Shown here in pieces: positions 13,081-24,899 of a DNA stretch of 64,000 bases. The DNA is taken from assembly GCA_965153455.1 (NCBI GenBank), contig OZ234504.1:8928001-8992000 (forward strand), read 5' to 3'. Within the stretch, counting starts at the first letter, position 1. Every line of letters starts with the position of its first letter. Under the pieces are notes generated by a model. It saw only the letters and a program-made list of their open reading frames with translations, did not search any database and was not told the DNA's origin. The stretch comes from Sphagnum compactum. Its lineage: Eukaryota > Bryophyta > Sphagnopsida > Sphagnales. Made by a program: the position numbers and the translations under genes.

Positions 13081-14410
13081 GTTGCTGCTGTTCTTGTCGT
13101 CGTTGTTGTATACCCTACGACTTCCTTCCATTGTGTCATTCACTTCGCCTCTTCTTTCTTCGTCGTCTTCTGTTTTCAGAAATTATCTTGGGGTGTGCAC
13201 TTCTGACAGCTGATTTTCATTCACTTCTGTTTTGTTGTTTTGTCAGTATGTTAAAAGTCGTCGTCTTTAAGCTGGGTGTCGAGGAGTTGGTAGCAGTGTC
13301 AGCGTTTTGTTCTACACCTGTCTCTGCCCTTCTTAATTGCTGATCAATGAAGAGGCTGAGCCTGAAGCTGCTTGTACAAAGTTGGGTTTGTTTTTTTTTG
13401 GGTAAGTAGCGGGTCCGTTTCTTTGGGGGGAAGCTTCAGTTGTTTGTAATACTAGTGTTTGTTGGCAGCTGCGTGAGTTTCGGTGGGATGTTGTTGTTCG
13501 TGTGTTTTTTAGGTGGGATGTTTTGTTGAAGGGAGGAGAAGGAACTTAATGCGAAGAATTTTGAGACCGTCCCGTATGCTTTGCAAGTTTGGCTTTCCTT
13601 CCTTGTGGGAAAACCAACAATTTTGGGTCCAATTTTTTTGCAGCGATTGTTTTTCAAGTGGTTGGTTACTGGGGGCTGCTGCTCTGTTGCGTGACGGCGG
13701 AGAGGTTGGATGTAGGAGTAACCCCCTGTGAGAGTTAGGGGGAGATCAGAAGGAATTTTGTGTGTTTGGTTGAGGCAGGATTTTTAGCTAGCTGGGACCA
13801 GCAGCAGGGGAAATCGTTGTACACTTGCGAGAGTGTGAATATTGTCATCTGTTGTTCACTCTTGTTGTCTTTACTGCTGAAGAGGACGAGCTCAAGACTT
13901 GTATTTCCGGAACAAAAAAGAAACCCACTCAGTAAGTCATAAATTAAGCTCTACAGACCCATTCAAGTGCAGAAGAGAGCTCAGCCCAAGAAGCTGTACT
14001 TGAGAATTGAGGCAAAGGAGATTTATTGAGGAAGAAGTGGATAGCATAGTTTGACAAGATCACCAGCGGATTTGATATCCATTTGGTAAGCTCCTTGCCT
14101 GCGAAAAAGGGCCCTACTTGTATGCTTGTTCTTTTCTTTCTCAAGGGATAAAATACTCCCATGTCTGCAGATTGAGATTGATGAGTGCTTATTAAGGCTT
14201 CTTCTGGAGAGCCTCCTTTTGTGAGGTAGAAAACACACACACTCTCTCTCTAGTTGTGGCTCCTTCCACAGGAGCTGTTGTGGGTTACAACACCCAATTC
14301 ATCAAGCAAGGATTTCAAAATCCACTGTTTTATCACAGTAACAAAAACCCAGTATCCAAACAGCATTGTTTCCTGTGGAAGGGAAAAGGAATTTGTGAAG
14401 AGTTTCTCAT
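13081..14410 (+). other. Upstream region and probable 5' UTR exon of the EGF-like gene
   Basis: Base composition becomes less AT-rich here. A strong donor, CAT|GTAAGT, at 14410/14411 pairs with the acceptor TTCTTGCAG at 14526, so a noncoding first exon of the downstream EGF-like gene probably ends at 14410. Its start is not visible; a CT-rich tract at about 14240-14252 may lie in the leader. Short open frames here show no family features. Confidence 0.4.
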
Positions 14411-14559
14411 GTAAGTTTAGTTGTCTCTTTTGTGTTGATTTTAGTGTTGATTCTTTTGGTGCAATGGGGCTTAAGTAAGTGTTTGAACGATGGCTAATTC
14501 TTTGCATGTGTGTTTTTTTCTTGCAGTTCACACAAGGGAGGGCTTAATAGATAGACAAG

Positions 14560-16994
14560 ATGACTATGCACTGCATTTTGATAGCAGTAACTTTGTCAAT
14601 GGTTCTAAGTCAAACATATGCCATTAGTTTTGGGCTGCCTCCATTGCCAGGCTTCGGTACAGGTAATTTTATCTATGACGCTCCTGATTCTCGAGTTTCT
14701 TGAGTTCCTTTTTCTTGAGTTATTTGAAAGGACCAAGTGATGTTAGATCATGTACAGTGTAACTGTGATGTCAAATTGCCTTTGTCGGCTAGGGTTTATT
14801 TGCTATGACATGATTAAATCATACTGCCTGATGATAGGCATTTCCAATCCTTGGATATCCCTTCTGTTTTTCCTTTTCTGACATTACTCCTGTCTTTGAG
14901 GTGATGATTGTTATTGTTATTGTTATTGTTATTGTTGAATGTACTCTGTCAGTGTTTTACAATGCGCATGTATACAAGTAGCTTGATTCTCAGATGATAT
15001 GTACAATCAAACCTCCACATTACACCCTCAATTAGGAGTTGTTGCATTGTTCACATTGAAGTTGTTGGAAAATTGAACTGCTATGTGTTACAGTGGTGCT
15101 TGTGTGATTTGGCCTTATGTACAGGAGGAGGTAATGATACTTGTAAAGATGTGGATTGCCAAAAGGGGACGTGCGTTCCTAATAGTAACAACATAATCGA
15201 TGACTTGCTCTTTCCATATCACTGCGATTGTGATCCGGGCTGGACTACTTTTCAGACTTTCGTCCCATTTCTTACAACATCAACACTTCCATGCAACATC
15301 CCAAATTGTATTGATCCAAACCCTGTGGGAATGCACTTTGGCACTATGTATAAATGCTGATTCTCATTCTGCCTTTTGCAATAAGCCTATGTAGCTCAAA
15401 AACCTCTTTACTGATATATGGTTCAGAATAGTGTGTCAATAGAGAGTTGTCAGACCTTCCATCTTTGGTTTTACTGCATCTACAGCAGAGTTGTCATCTA
15501 GGGTGAGCCATTGGTTAAAGGTGCTTCTGAGTCAGATACTTGGCTTCAGAGTTGTGCATGTTTTTGAGAGGTTTATCCCTTGAGCTCTTGTATGTAATTT
15601 GGGAGGTTCATTGCATGAATGACTGTTGCAGGCACATTAGATTCAAATTGTACTGGGAGTTCTCCATCCCCAGCTCCATCTTCCCAAACTCTGGCTCCAG
15701 CTCCAGCTTCTGCAAATGGTATGTTTTCAGCAATTGTTTAGTTCCTTTTTGGTTTGAAGAGTAACATGCCCATCTCTTAGACAACCACCCTTGAGCCCAA
15801 ACTGGCATGAGTGGGAAGAGATCTATTCTTCATGAATATTTGAGAGATATTGTATTGTTGAAAAGCTTAATTTGATCTGATTCTTCTTCCCTCTCCTTTG
15901 GTAGTCAGCTGCAAATTAGGTTTGACTATCTTATGGCTCAATGTGTTTTTTTTTTGTTGGCAGCTTGTACATTGCCTGGGATTTGTGGAAGGGGACAGTG
16001 TGTGGTAACAAATACATCCTCCCTCATTCCAACCTTCAAGTGTGTTTGTGACCCTGGATATGCAAATGTCCTTAACTTAACAGCAGGATTCTGTGTGAAT
16101 CAATGTACGTTTTCTATCCCTTTCAGCTCAGGTTTGCTGTGAAGACAAATCCAGCTTTATCCAATTTGCAAGCCACTGTCAGCACATAATAATGGTGATT
16201 CTAGGAGTGATAGGGCTTTCAACATTGTGATTCTCTCCTAATGCTGCAGGCTGATTTGCTGAGTTTTGAGATGAATGGTTTGAAAATGCAGGTGAAATTG
16301 GAGGGAGTTGTCAGAATTTAGGGATTACAATTCCAGGATTCTCACCTCCCTCACCAGCACCACCGGCATCAAACCAAAATGCAACTACACCCAGCCCAGG
16401 TATGATTGGTCCAGCAACTCCAGAGGTCATTTGCCTTGGACTTTGTTGTCTCTGCTCCTAACCCCAAGTAGGGTGATCAAAAAGTGCCTTGAGTCTCTGA
16501 AGCCTCAGTTTGTCACCAACCCCATCAAGTTTACTGTGCAGATACCTTCCCTAATGCAGGTCCTGTCATTAGTCCATCACCATTTGAGTCTTCTTCCGAG
16601 GGCCAAAGCTCAGGTAGGCTTCAATAGTCTTCAATGATCCAAAAATCCCATCAAGGAACATATCTGAGGAATCCACAGACAGTGTTCCATGATGTGTTGT
16701 CAAACATGTACTCTAGAGAAATTTTGCAGGCTGCTTTGAGACTCTAATTTTCACAGAGATTAGTTGGGGTGCCATGCGTTCTTTCTTTATCAATGTGAAG
16801 TCAAATCATTGTTTCCATAAACCTCATGATGTGGGACTTTGGGAGTAGTGTAGTATAAGCTGCTGAAGTAGCTCATAATCACCAAAGCATTTGTGGATGA
16901 TTCTCCAGGCTGCAGGTATGCACCATTTGCAGGCAATCTACTTTATGGTGGAGCTCTGGTCTTGGCATCTGTCTATTTTGTCCTCTTCTGGTGA
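14560..16994 (+). CDS. Secreted protein with two EGF-like modules and GPI-like C-terminal signal
   Basis: Seven coding exons join in phase: 14560-14662, 15125-15307, 15632-15718, 15964-16104, 16292-16399, 16560-16613, 16909-16994. They give 253 aa. The start ATG lies just after the TTGCAG acceptor and begins a signal peptide (CILIAVTLSMVLSQTYA). EGF-like module 1 has six Cys (CKDVDCQKGTC..., YHCDCDPGW, CNIPNC). A Pro/Ser/Ala linker resembling arabinogalactan sequence follows. Module 2 reads CTLPGICGRGQC...FKCVCDPGYAN...CVNQC. After a second Pro-rich linker the protein ends in a hydrophobic tail (LLYGGALVLASVYFVLFW), as in GPI-anchored proteins. Plant homologues are often labelled 'neurogenic locus notch-like', but the match is only to the EGF modules. 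It likely acts at the cell surface; its partner is unknown. Every intron after the first coding base is phase 1, typical of shuffled extracellular modules. Confidence 0.85.
14907..14936 (+). repeat. (ATTGTT)n microsatellite in intron
   Basis: Five nearly perfect hexamer units lie in the first coding intron of the EGF-like gene. Confidence 0.8.
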
Positions 16995-18328
16995 GAGACA
17001 ATAAAAGATTCAGTTCAAAGCTTAGGCACAAATTGTGGCTTTTCGAGGGCTTTTTTAATTTCAAGTTCTAGATTTTACCTGGATGAACCTCGAAGAAACA
17101 CAGCTGAAGCAGGGACAGAACTAAATTTCAAATTTAATCAATCAAGTTTGTTAGGGAGTGAGAAAATGTAAAGTATTTGTGCTTTCTACCTTTCAATTTG
17201 ATGACTCTTTGTCTCCCATATGTTCTGCATTATTCCAGTGTTAATCTGGAGTATGCCTGAAAACAGGATGCATAGCGTGCTCTTTTGGAACAATCGTGTT
17301 CCTTTGTACCATTTTTCACCTAAAAGTTGTTTCTCATTCACAAGTTGATCATATGCATGACTGCACCTGCCTCTCTCACACTTCCAACACCAGGTGGTGA
17401 TTTGAAACAAAGTTTTGATTAGTGAAGTTGCTTCAGGATGCACATAATCTGTTCATCAATTGTTGGAGACTTTTGTCTGTGTTTAGGCATTGGAATACTG
17501 TGCTTCATAAAACTTGTGATGGTTCTGGGTCTGCAGATGGGTCCATACATCACTCCCCAGCCATTTCTATGTAGGAATCTCATATGGCATTTCTGGTCAT
17601 CAGAAAAAAGAATGAAATGTCTCCCCATCACCAGAGAGTACAGAATGAATATCTGTATTGCACACTATAGCAAATGTCTTTTCCAGTTGATGGCATGCTT
17701 ATTTGTCCATGATTGCCTTTAAAAATTTGGAACAGTATGGCAGATTACCAGGGGGAGTATCTACTCTGACAAACTGTGTATGTCAAAAACTCCACGAGGG
17801 GCATACATACACCAACTCACAATTGGAGCTTTTCCCTGTGTTGGTTGTGCGCAAATCTTGTGTTTTTTATGAAGAGATTGGAGGGTACTTGGAACTTGTG
17901 TGAGTTAAATTCATTATGTTATTATTGGTAACAGCGGCACCTCTTAACAGACATGTCCACACACCTTCTACCAAAACAATATCATGGTTGTTGGATCCAA
18001 TCATGTTCTGTTTATGTAGATGAATAGGATTGTGTATATTTCTGCTTCACATGTGACATTGGGATAGATCTGTAACCAAGGCATCAATTTTGCATTCATT
18101 GGATTGTTTGATGATATAAAAATTGTTCATGAAAACATAGAAATCTAGTGGCACATGGCGGCTATGGTGGTGTTCAGACCAATTACACAAAGAAGCAAAA
18201 TGTACTAAGTGAAGTTGAACATGACAAAAACTTGCTCTATATGACACCTTTTGAAACTAGAAAGTGAGTTAATCAGAAAACTATAATGAATCAGATCAAT
18301 CAGTTTATTTGGCCTGCTGCTGAGAATT

Positions 18329-21300
18329 TTATGCTACAGAAGTTGGTTTGTCTTGAACAGCTTGCAGGGGGTGATGGTTGATTTGTGTCAATGCTGCAAT
18401 TTGAGATGCTCGTTGAAGAATAAGTTTGAGCTGCTTCCGAAGTTGAGCTTCCTGAGCTTTCTTTATTGCCTGCACATGTTCCTGCCAAACAATGGGCCAC
18501 CACTGCACCAATAAGATGAGCAAATCCTTTAATCAAATCTCCTGTCAGTGGGACTTGGGTTCAATGAAGTAGAGTAGCAAAGGAACCTCTGAAGAGCTCG
18601 GAACTGGAAAAAGACAATTCTCACTCCAAAAACCTAGTCTCAAAATGAAATATGATTGTGTTTGCAATAGACTTAAGCAAAACCAACACATTGACTATTG
18701 ACAATCTCCTTCCCGTTCTTTCTCTCTCTTAAACCCCAATGTGAACCTTACAGAGAACTCCAATGGTGTGCAGCCTACATCAGGTCTCATCTGCAACTGC
18801 TAGTAAAGCATCACTCAGGTCCAACTACATTTTTACAACCAACATGACATGGCCTTTCAATCAGACAACTACAAAACAGAATGTATACATAGAAATAAAA
18901 TGCAAATTACCAGGCTTTGCCACACTCCTTTCCCAAAACATGCACCACTACATAGGAACATTGCAGCCACCAATGCTTTCTCCTTTCTTGTGGCTGGTCG
19001 AGGGGGCAATCCTGCTTTCTCAAACACCAGTGCCATCCCCACATTACTAAGGATCCAAGATCGGTCCATCCAAATTTAGTGTATCATCATCAATTTAGGA
19101 ACGAGAGTGAACATCAAAATCAGAACAGCACAGTCTGAGTCCAGGAGAGGATTTTTTTGGTTGCATTTTAATACGGAGGTTGTCTTGAATTGGTTTCTCA
19201 AAATGTGGAGGTGGTCAGGATGGTTGAGAGCTATGTTGTACCAAGTAAAGGGGTGAGCAGTTTAATGATATGGGGAACACTGAGTGCACCCCACATCAAG
19301 CTCACAGATACCACGGCATATTTGAACAAATGTTGCCATGGGTATCTAGTCTTTTTCTCCTCCCATGCAAATTGGAATCCCTGCACCAATGTTGCAACAT
19401 CAGCAATGTGTTTGTGATACGGTCTGTAACCCCTAGAAACTCATATGCTGGAGATGTCAGAACAAACAACAGAGTGCACAGTTCCCGATAACAAAAACCA
19501 TGAAATGTGTACATTTGTGGGATTCCCCTGATTAAAGTTTTGAATAGAGGCTCAACTATCATAAGCTGCACTGCAAACCTCTTAGAAAATCCCCTCATCT
19601 TTGTTGCCAGAAAATTATCAGCTGGGTTCAAAATGCTGGAGTTTCTTCACCAGACTACCTGAAGATCTGAACAGAGGTAATTCACATGGGCACGCATGAT
19701 GCTAGCTGAAGACTGCAAGGCTTCAGCATCATGTTCATGCATATCTGACAGATTGAATGCCAGAGCAAGCATGTCTTCCCACATACAATGAACAATTTCA
19801 CTGGTCTCATCAACTGTAGAAGCACAACATGCCATAGCCATAGCTGCATTAGATTGCCTCTTCTTGATCCAACTCTTCTTTCTTCTCCGGGTTTTGCAAA
19901 TCAATGATCCCCTTGGTTGATCTGAAGAAAAAAATCACCAACATGAAAAGAAAAATCAGCTCCTCAAAGATCTCATAAAAACATTCAATATCTAACAAAA
20001 TGCAATGAGGACTTTGGCCAAGTGAAGAGACAAAAATGGAACTAGGATATTAAATTACAAAGTTCACCTGTTTGGGAATCACTGGTACTGGTGCTAGAAA
20101 CCAGACTAGCTACACTGGCATCTGAGTGCCGGTGCATTTTTTCACTTTCATTCATGGAAGTTAATGGATCTGTTTCAACTCCTTGCATGTTAGTGTGTGT
20201 TTCCATTATAAGAGTATCTTCAGTCAACATGGTTGATGCTGGTCCTCCTATCCTGGGTCCCATAGAACCCAAGAAAGTTTGAGATATAGAGTTATCTTTA
20301 AGAGAGCATCCTTGGAGTCTTGAGTATATTGACATCCTTGGCCACAATAATCTCTTTGATCAGTAAAGCACTTGAGAAAACAATTGCAATTGTTCTTATA
20401 AGTTAAGCAAAACTCTATAGCCAATTTTTGAAAACAGAAAAGAGAGTTATTCCTGTCCTAGCTAAAGAGCATTCCTAATCAAGATATGATGAAGCTTGAG
20501 CTAGTAGGCCTAATCTCTCTAAAACAAAATTCAACAATTGCAACATGCAAGTCCAGCACTTCTGTGCAATTCTTGTTGTTGATAAGAGGATAATATGCAT
20601 CATTGTTCTGTGAATGATTCAAGAAGAGATGAGTACGTACTAAGATATAATATACTATGGGAACAGTTCCAACTGTTGCAATTGAATCCTGGCTATATCG
20701 AAGTTCTGTAGATTTAAGACAGACCTGCATTTGAGAACCTTGCCCATGGAAATCAGCCCATTCAGCAACAATCCAGGCCCTCTCACATGCCCTGATTTCT
20801 CCAAGGAATAATGAGCATGAGCATTTTGCATCAGCTGGACACCTATCTTTCCATTTTTGTACCTGTGACTTGTGTCATCTGGAACTGCATTAGCTGACAC
20901 TCTGCCTTGAAGAGCTTGTGCCCAAGTCCCATTTCTTATTCCTAAATTCCTGAACACTACTATCTGCTGCGAAGCTTCCTCTGTCCACTTGGGAGGAAAA
21001 CCATTTCTTATTCTCATTCTCTTCACTGCAGTTGTTTGTTGGAGAGCTTGCTGTGTCCAAGTTGGAACTGAAACTGCACTCTTCATTCTTACATTTCTGG
21101 CCACAGGTTGTGTCCAGGGAGATGATGATGATCCATCACTAGTTTTCAAATTCCTGGCCACTGTGACCTGCAAAGTTTGTTGTGCCCATGTTGTCAAAGA
21201 AGAAGGCTCATGGGGATGATGTTTTGTACTAAGAGTTTTGATGACTGCCTCCGGTTCTTGCAAAACTTGCTGGCTCTGCTCTGGAGACTTGTTTTTGGGT

Positions 21301-24292
21301 CGCACATTCCTGGGCAATGTAGATGCATTCTCAGCGCTTGTTGGTTGCTGGGTACGTTTTAAAGTTGACACCACTTTTGATCTAATTTTAACTGTTGTAT
21401 CTTCATCTGTGCTTTGCTCTGTAGGTTTATGAAAGAACCTGGTTTTTGTTCCCAAATTCTTTGTCACTTTCTCTTTTAAATCCGGCACAATTTTCTTTCT
21501 CAAATTCTTTGCCTGTACTCTCTCTTTTGTACCAAAGTGCTGTGTCCATTGTGGAGAAGGAACTGGACTTTTTGTTGTGGAATTCTTTACCATTGGCCCC
21601 TGCATAGTAGTAGTACCGAGCTGTTTGCAGTTTGAAAAAGAGCCATTTGTTGTTCTCAACTTCTTGACTGCCACCACATGGTCCAGCAAACTTCCAGCTG
21701 GTTGTGTGCGGCCATTGCAAGAAGACCCAGTTTTTATTCTCAGATTCTTGACTGCACAGTTGCCATCATCTTGCAAAGCTTGAAACTGTGTCCGATTCTG
21801 CTGCACTGCCAAAACAGTTGTGCTTCTCAGTGGCCTAACCCCAGCATTGTTCTTTTTCATGGTCCTTGCTGATGCTGTATCTTGTACACATTGCTCTGAT
21901 TTTTTTGGAAAGAATGCAGCACTGGGTCTAACTCTCATGCTATTTCCTACTATCAAACTTTCAGAACCGTGCTCTGACCAATTGGGACAAGACCCATTTT
22001 TCCTTCTCATGTTCTTTACTGCAATTTTATTGTGCAGTGACCATTTGGGGGATGATACTTTCTTTGTTTTCACACTCTTGGCCAGTACTGCCTCTTCTTC
22101 TGAAACTTGCTGTGTCCATTTGGGGGAAGGGTCTGCACGGTCACCAGTTTGTCCCAGCTGAGGACCCTCAAGAGGTATGCCTGCAATGATTCCCCCACCA
22201 ACGCCAGGCATTTTGTCTGAGATTAGTCTCACTAGAGTACCACCCTCCCTCAAACAGTCAGCAGAGCTGGTTTCATCAAAGACACCGTCATCTTCTTCAA
22301 ATCCTCTCACAGTCCATACAGTCTCCTTCCCATCACTGTATGTTGTCACATAGCTGTCCATCACACACCAGTTTGGGCACATGTTCTGGTTTATAAACTC
22401 TCCAGTATCACTATCCTTCCCAAGCTTGCAATCAGGCACCTGCTGTGTGATCAATGCTCTTGAACTGACCCATGGCTGTGGACACCACCAGCCCACATAG
22501 TATGTCATTCATCACAACTCTACAAGCCTCTGAATTTGAGATACTGATGGTCCAGACCAAGATGTAATGATGGACTAAGAAATCAACAGTACCTGTGGGT
22601 GGACTCCAAGTTTTGCAACTCGTCCACACCCAATTGCACCACTTGTCATGTTAATGGCAATGCTACTAGTAGTGCATTCCTGATTTGCACATTCTGGGCA
22701 TGCTCCGTCTGCTCCTTGTGCAATTGAATTGGTCTCAATCTGTTCAACATTGTGATCTACTGATAGATCTGGTCTCTGGTAATGAAGGTCCATGAAATTG
22801 ATTTCCACAGCTCCATTCTGTTTTGGGTCATCTTTGGTTACAAGAGAGAATCCACCATTGCCACTCCACAGCAACGGCTCAGAAGATATCATTCCTTCAT
22901 GATCAGTGGACTCATGCACATCACTGTTGCATTGTGCAGATACTAGAACTTCTGCAATCTTCGCAGCTGGCTTTGATAATCTCTCCACCACTCTTCCCCT
23001 ACCAATCCCTGGCTTCTGCATCTCTGTATGCTCTTCTTTCCTGCCTTCCTCTACTGCAGACCTCTTTAAGGAAGATGCCTCAGAGTCTTCAATATTCTCA
23101 ACCCCTCCTGTTGTGTTGCATACCAGGTGGTCATCATCATCATCTTTGGAAGTACTGCACCTCTGCTCAGCCAACCGCTTCCAAAACCCAGCTTTTAATT
23201 CCGCATAACTGGAGCTTGGATTTCCCCATCCATGGGCCCCTCCTGTTCCTTGATCCTCTCTGGGTGAGCTTGGTGCAGGGCTCTGATCATGGTAAGGTTT
23301 ATGCAGAGCTCCATTGCTGGCTCCAGACCCAGAATTTTGCATGTTAAAAATTCTGGAAATGTGGGTCAGAACCTGAGCAGCTTGTTGCTGTTGTGGCTCA
23401 GGGTAAGCCCCAGTACCATTCTGAGAATCTGCATCTGCTGGAAGAGAGGAGGATAAAACCTCGAGACTTCTTCCTGGGTTCTGGTAACTCAAGTCTTTGC
23501 AAGGGCTATTCTCAAACAGTGGGCTCCAGACTATACAGGAGGAGGGTGAGACCACTTCATGTTCTGGCAAGTTGGAGCTACCAGGAAATGAGAGTGGAGG
23601 GGGAGGAAATAAATGATCACTTGCCTCCCTTCGAGCAGCCTTTCTGCCACACAGTGGCAATGTATCCTGCATGCTCACATCAAACAGCATGCACTGAACA
23701 TCCTGCAGCTTCAATAATAAAAAAGCTTGAAACAAGGAGCAAGTCAAATTGTTTCAACCTAAAACTCTATCCTCTGCCATGAGATGGCCCTGCCCTCTGC
23801 TTCTATCAAGAAGTAGAAACTTGAGTAGCAGCAACACCTGCAACCCTCATTGTCTGTTCATTCCCATGGATCCTTTGAAACATGGAGACTTCTCGACAAC
23901 CAAAACTAGGGCAAGTTGGTTGCTGAAATCTCCCTGCCCCTGAGGGACTTCAGAAATCCCTAAATTTCTGCCTGGACTCAGACATAACTGCTTCATCCAG
24001 TGATTCCATTGTAGCTAGTTTTGACAATTATAATAACATCAAGTGTGTGTCTCATTGATTTGAAGCCTGATAGCTTGGCAAGTGGCAATGAGTTACGATA
24101 TCACTGGGCAATATTTACTCAATGCTTTGCAGAATCACAAGTTAGTGTGTTGCAAACTAGTTTGTGCAAAAAACAATTTCTACAAGTATGAAGAAAGTGG
24201 GGACTGACCAAGGTTGGGGCAGAGGAATCACAGGGTTCATGATCAAGGAGAGGATTTTGGTGTAAAGTGGAGACAGCTGCGAGGGCACCCAT
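18329..24292 (-). CDS. Uncharacterised large protein with a central degenerate repeat array
   Basis: Six exons join in phase on the minus strand: 24292-24209, 23702-22593, 22439-20725, 20351-20068, 19921-19659, 18502-18329 (TAA). They give about 1209 aa. An upstream in-frame ATG at 24323-24325 would add 11 residues; an alternative acceptor at 22475 would add 12. I do not recognise the family. The N-terminal half is Ser/Pro/Gln-rich with acidic stretches (SKDDDDDHL). A Cys-containing core follows (CPECANQEC; GEFINQNMCPNWCVMDSYV; KETVWTVRGFEED). Next come about 15 degenerate repeats (KNLRxKNGS...PxWTQQ) over roughly 430 residues. A basic patch (KTRRRKKSWIKKR) looks like a nuclear signal. The C-terminus has a conserved-looking helical part (CMWEDMLALAFNLSDMHEHD, WWPIVWQEHVQAIKKAQEAQ) ending in a Gln/Lys-rich coiled segment. 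A nuclear scaffold or regulatory role is a guess. The gene faces the EGF-like gene tail to tail. Confidence 0.75.
20880..22130 (-). repeat. Protein-coded degenerate repeat array (about 15 units)
   Basis: Within the third exon of the uncharacterised gene, the translation cycles through units of about 22-33 residues. The loose pattern is A-V-K-N-L-R-x-K-N-G-S, two or three residues, P-x-W-T-Q-Q, then a variable Gln/Ala/Glu spacer. Clear members include VKNMRRKNGS, VKNLRIKTGS, VKKLRTTNGS, AKNLRKK, RNVRMKSA, VKRMRIRNG and FRNLGIRNG. The tryptophan motif appears as SPKWTQQ, SPKWS, CPNWSE, SPQWTQ, TWAQQ, PWTQP, PTWTQQ and PKWTEE. At DNA level the units are well diverged, so the array is old or under selection. 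Confidence 0.7.
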
Positions 24293-24756
24293 CTCATAAT
24301 AACGAGCTAGCCACGCATACCACATTCCTTCCCTACACTTGCTTGCATCCCTTCCTCTTTGATTGTCTTTCCCTCTTCTCTATCCTCAAAGTTACCAATT
24401 CCCCACAGTTTGCACTTGCACACCATTCACTGAAGTCTGCTCTCAACAGCTTGTACTTCTATATTCTTGCTGCTTGTAAATCTGTGCACAATGAGAATTC
24501 TTATTGCAACAACATACTTCATATCATCCCCACAATTTGCTTGGAAGCTCTCTCTCCCTCTCTCTATCTCTCTCTTTACATATATATGTGCATGCCATCT
24601 TCATCCAGAATTTCATCAGAATGTGCCCCAAAACACCCAAAAATGGATTTTTTTCAACCTACTTGATTTGCTTTGGGTCATTCAGAAATTCCTCATGTCA
24701 TGGATGCTTGAAGAGTCACATTCAAATGAGGGCTCCAATGGCAAGTGGGTGTGTGC

Positions 24757-24762
<6 letters not shown>

Positions 24763-24814
<52 letters not shown>
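24763..24814 (+). repeat. (GA)n microsatellite upstream of the uncharacterised gene
   Basis: A near-perfect GA run with a single AAA interruption. On the coding strand of the minus gene it reads as a CT-rich tract about 0.45-0.5 kb before the start codon, where plant leaders and core promoters often carry CT repeats. Confidence 0.9.
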
Positions 24815-24899
24815 AGGAATGTGCAAGGCGAGAGGGGGAGAAGAGAGAGGGGAAGAAAAGTACCGAACTTTGTGTGTGTCACAGGGACCGGACATCAAC

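Noticed and set aside
22823-23347. 174-codon frame on the plus strand
   Set aside because: Antisense shadow of the second exon of the uncharacterised minus-strand gene, which has the consistent splice chain.
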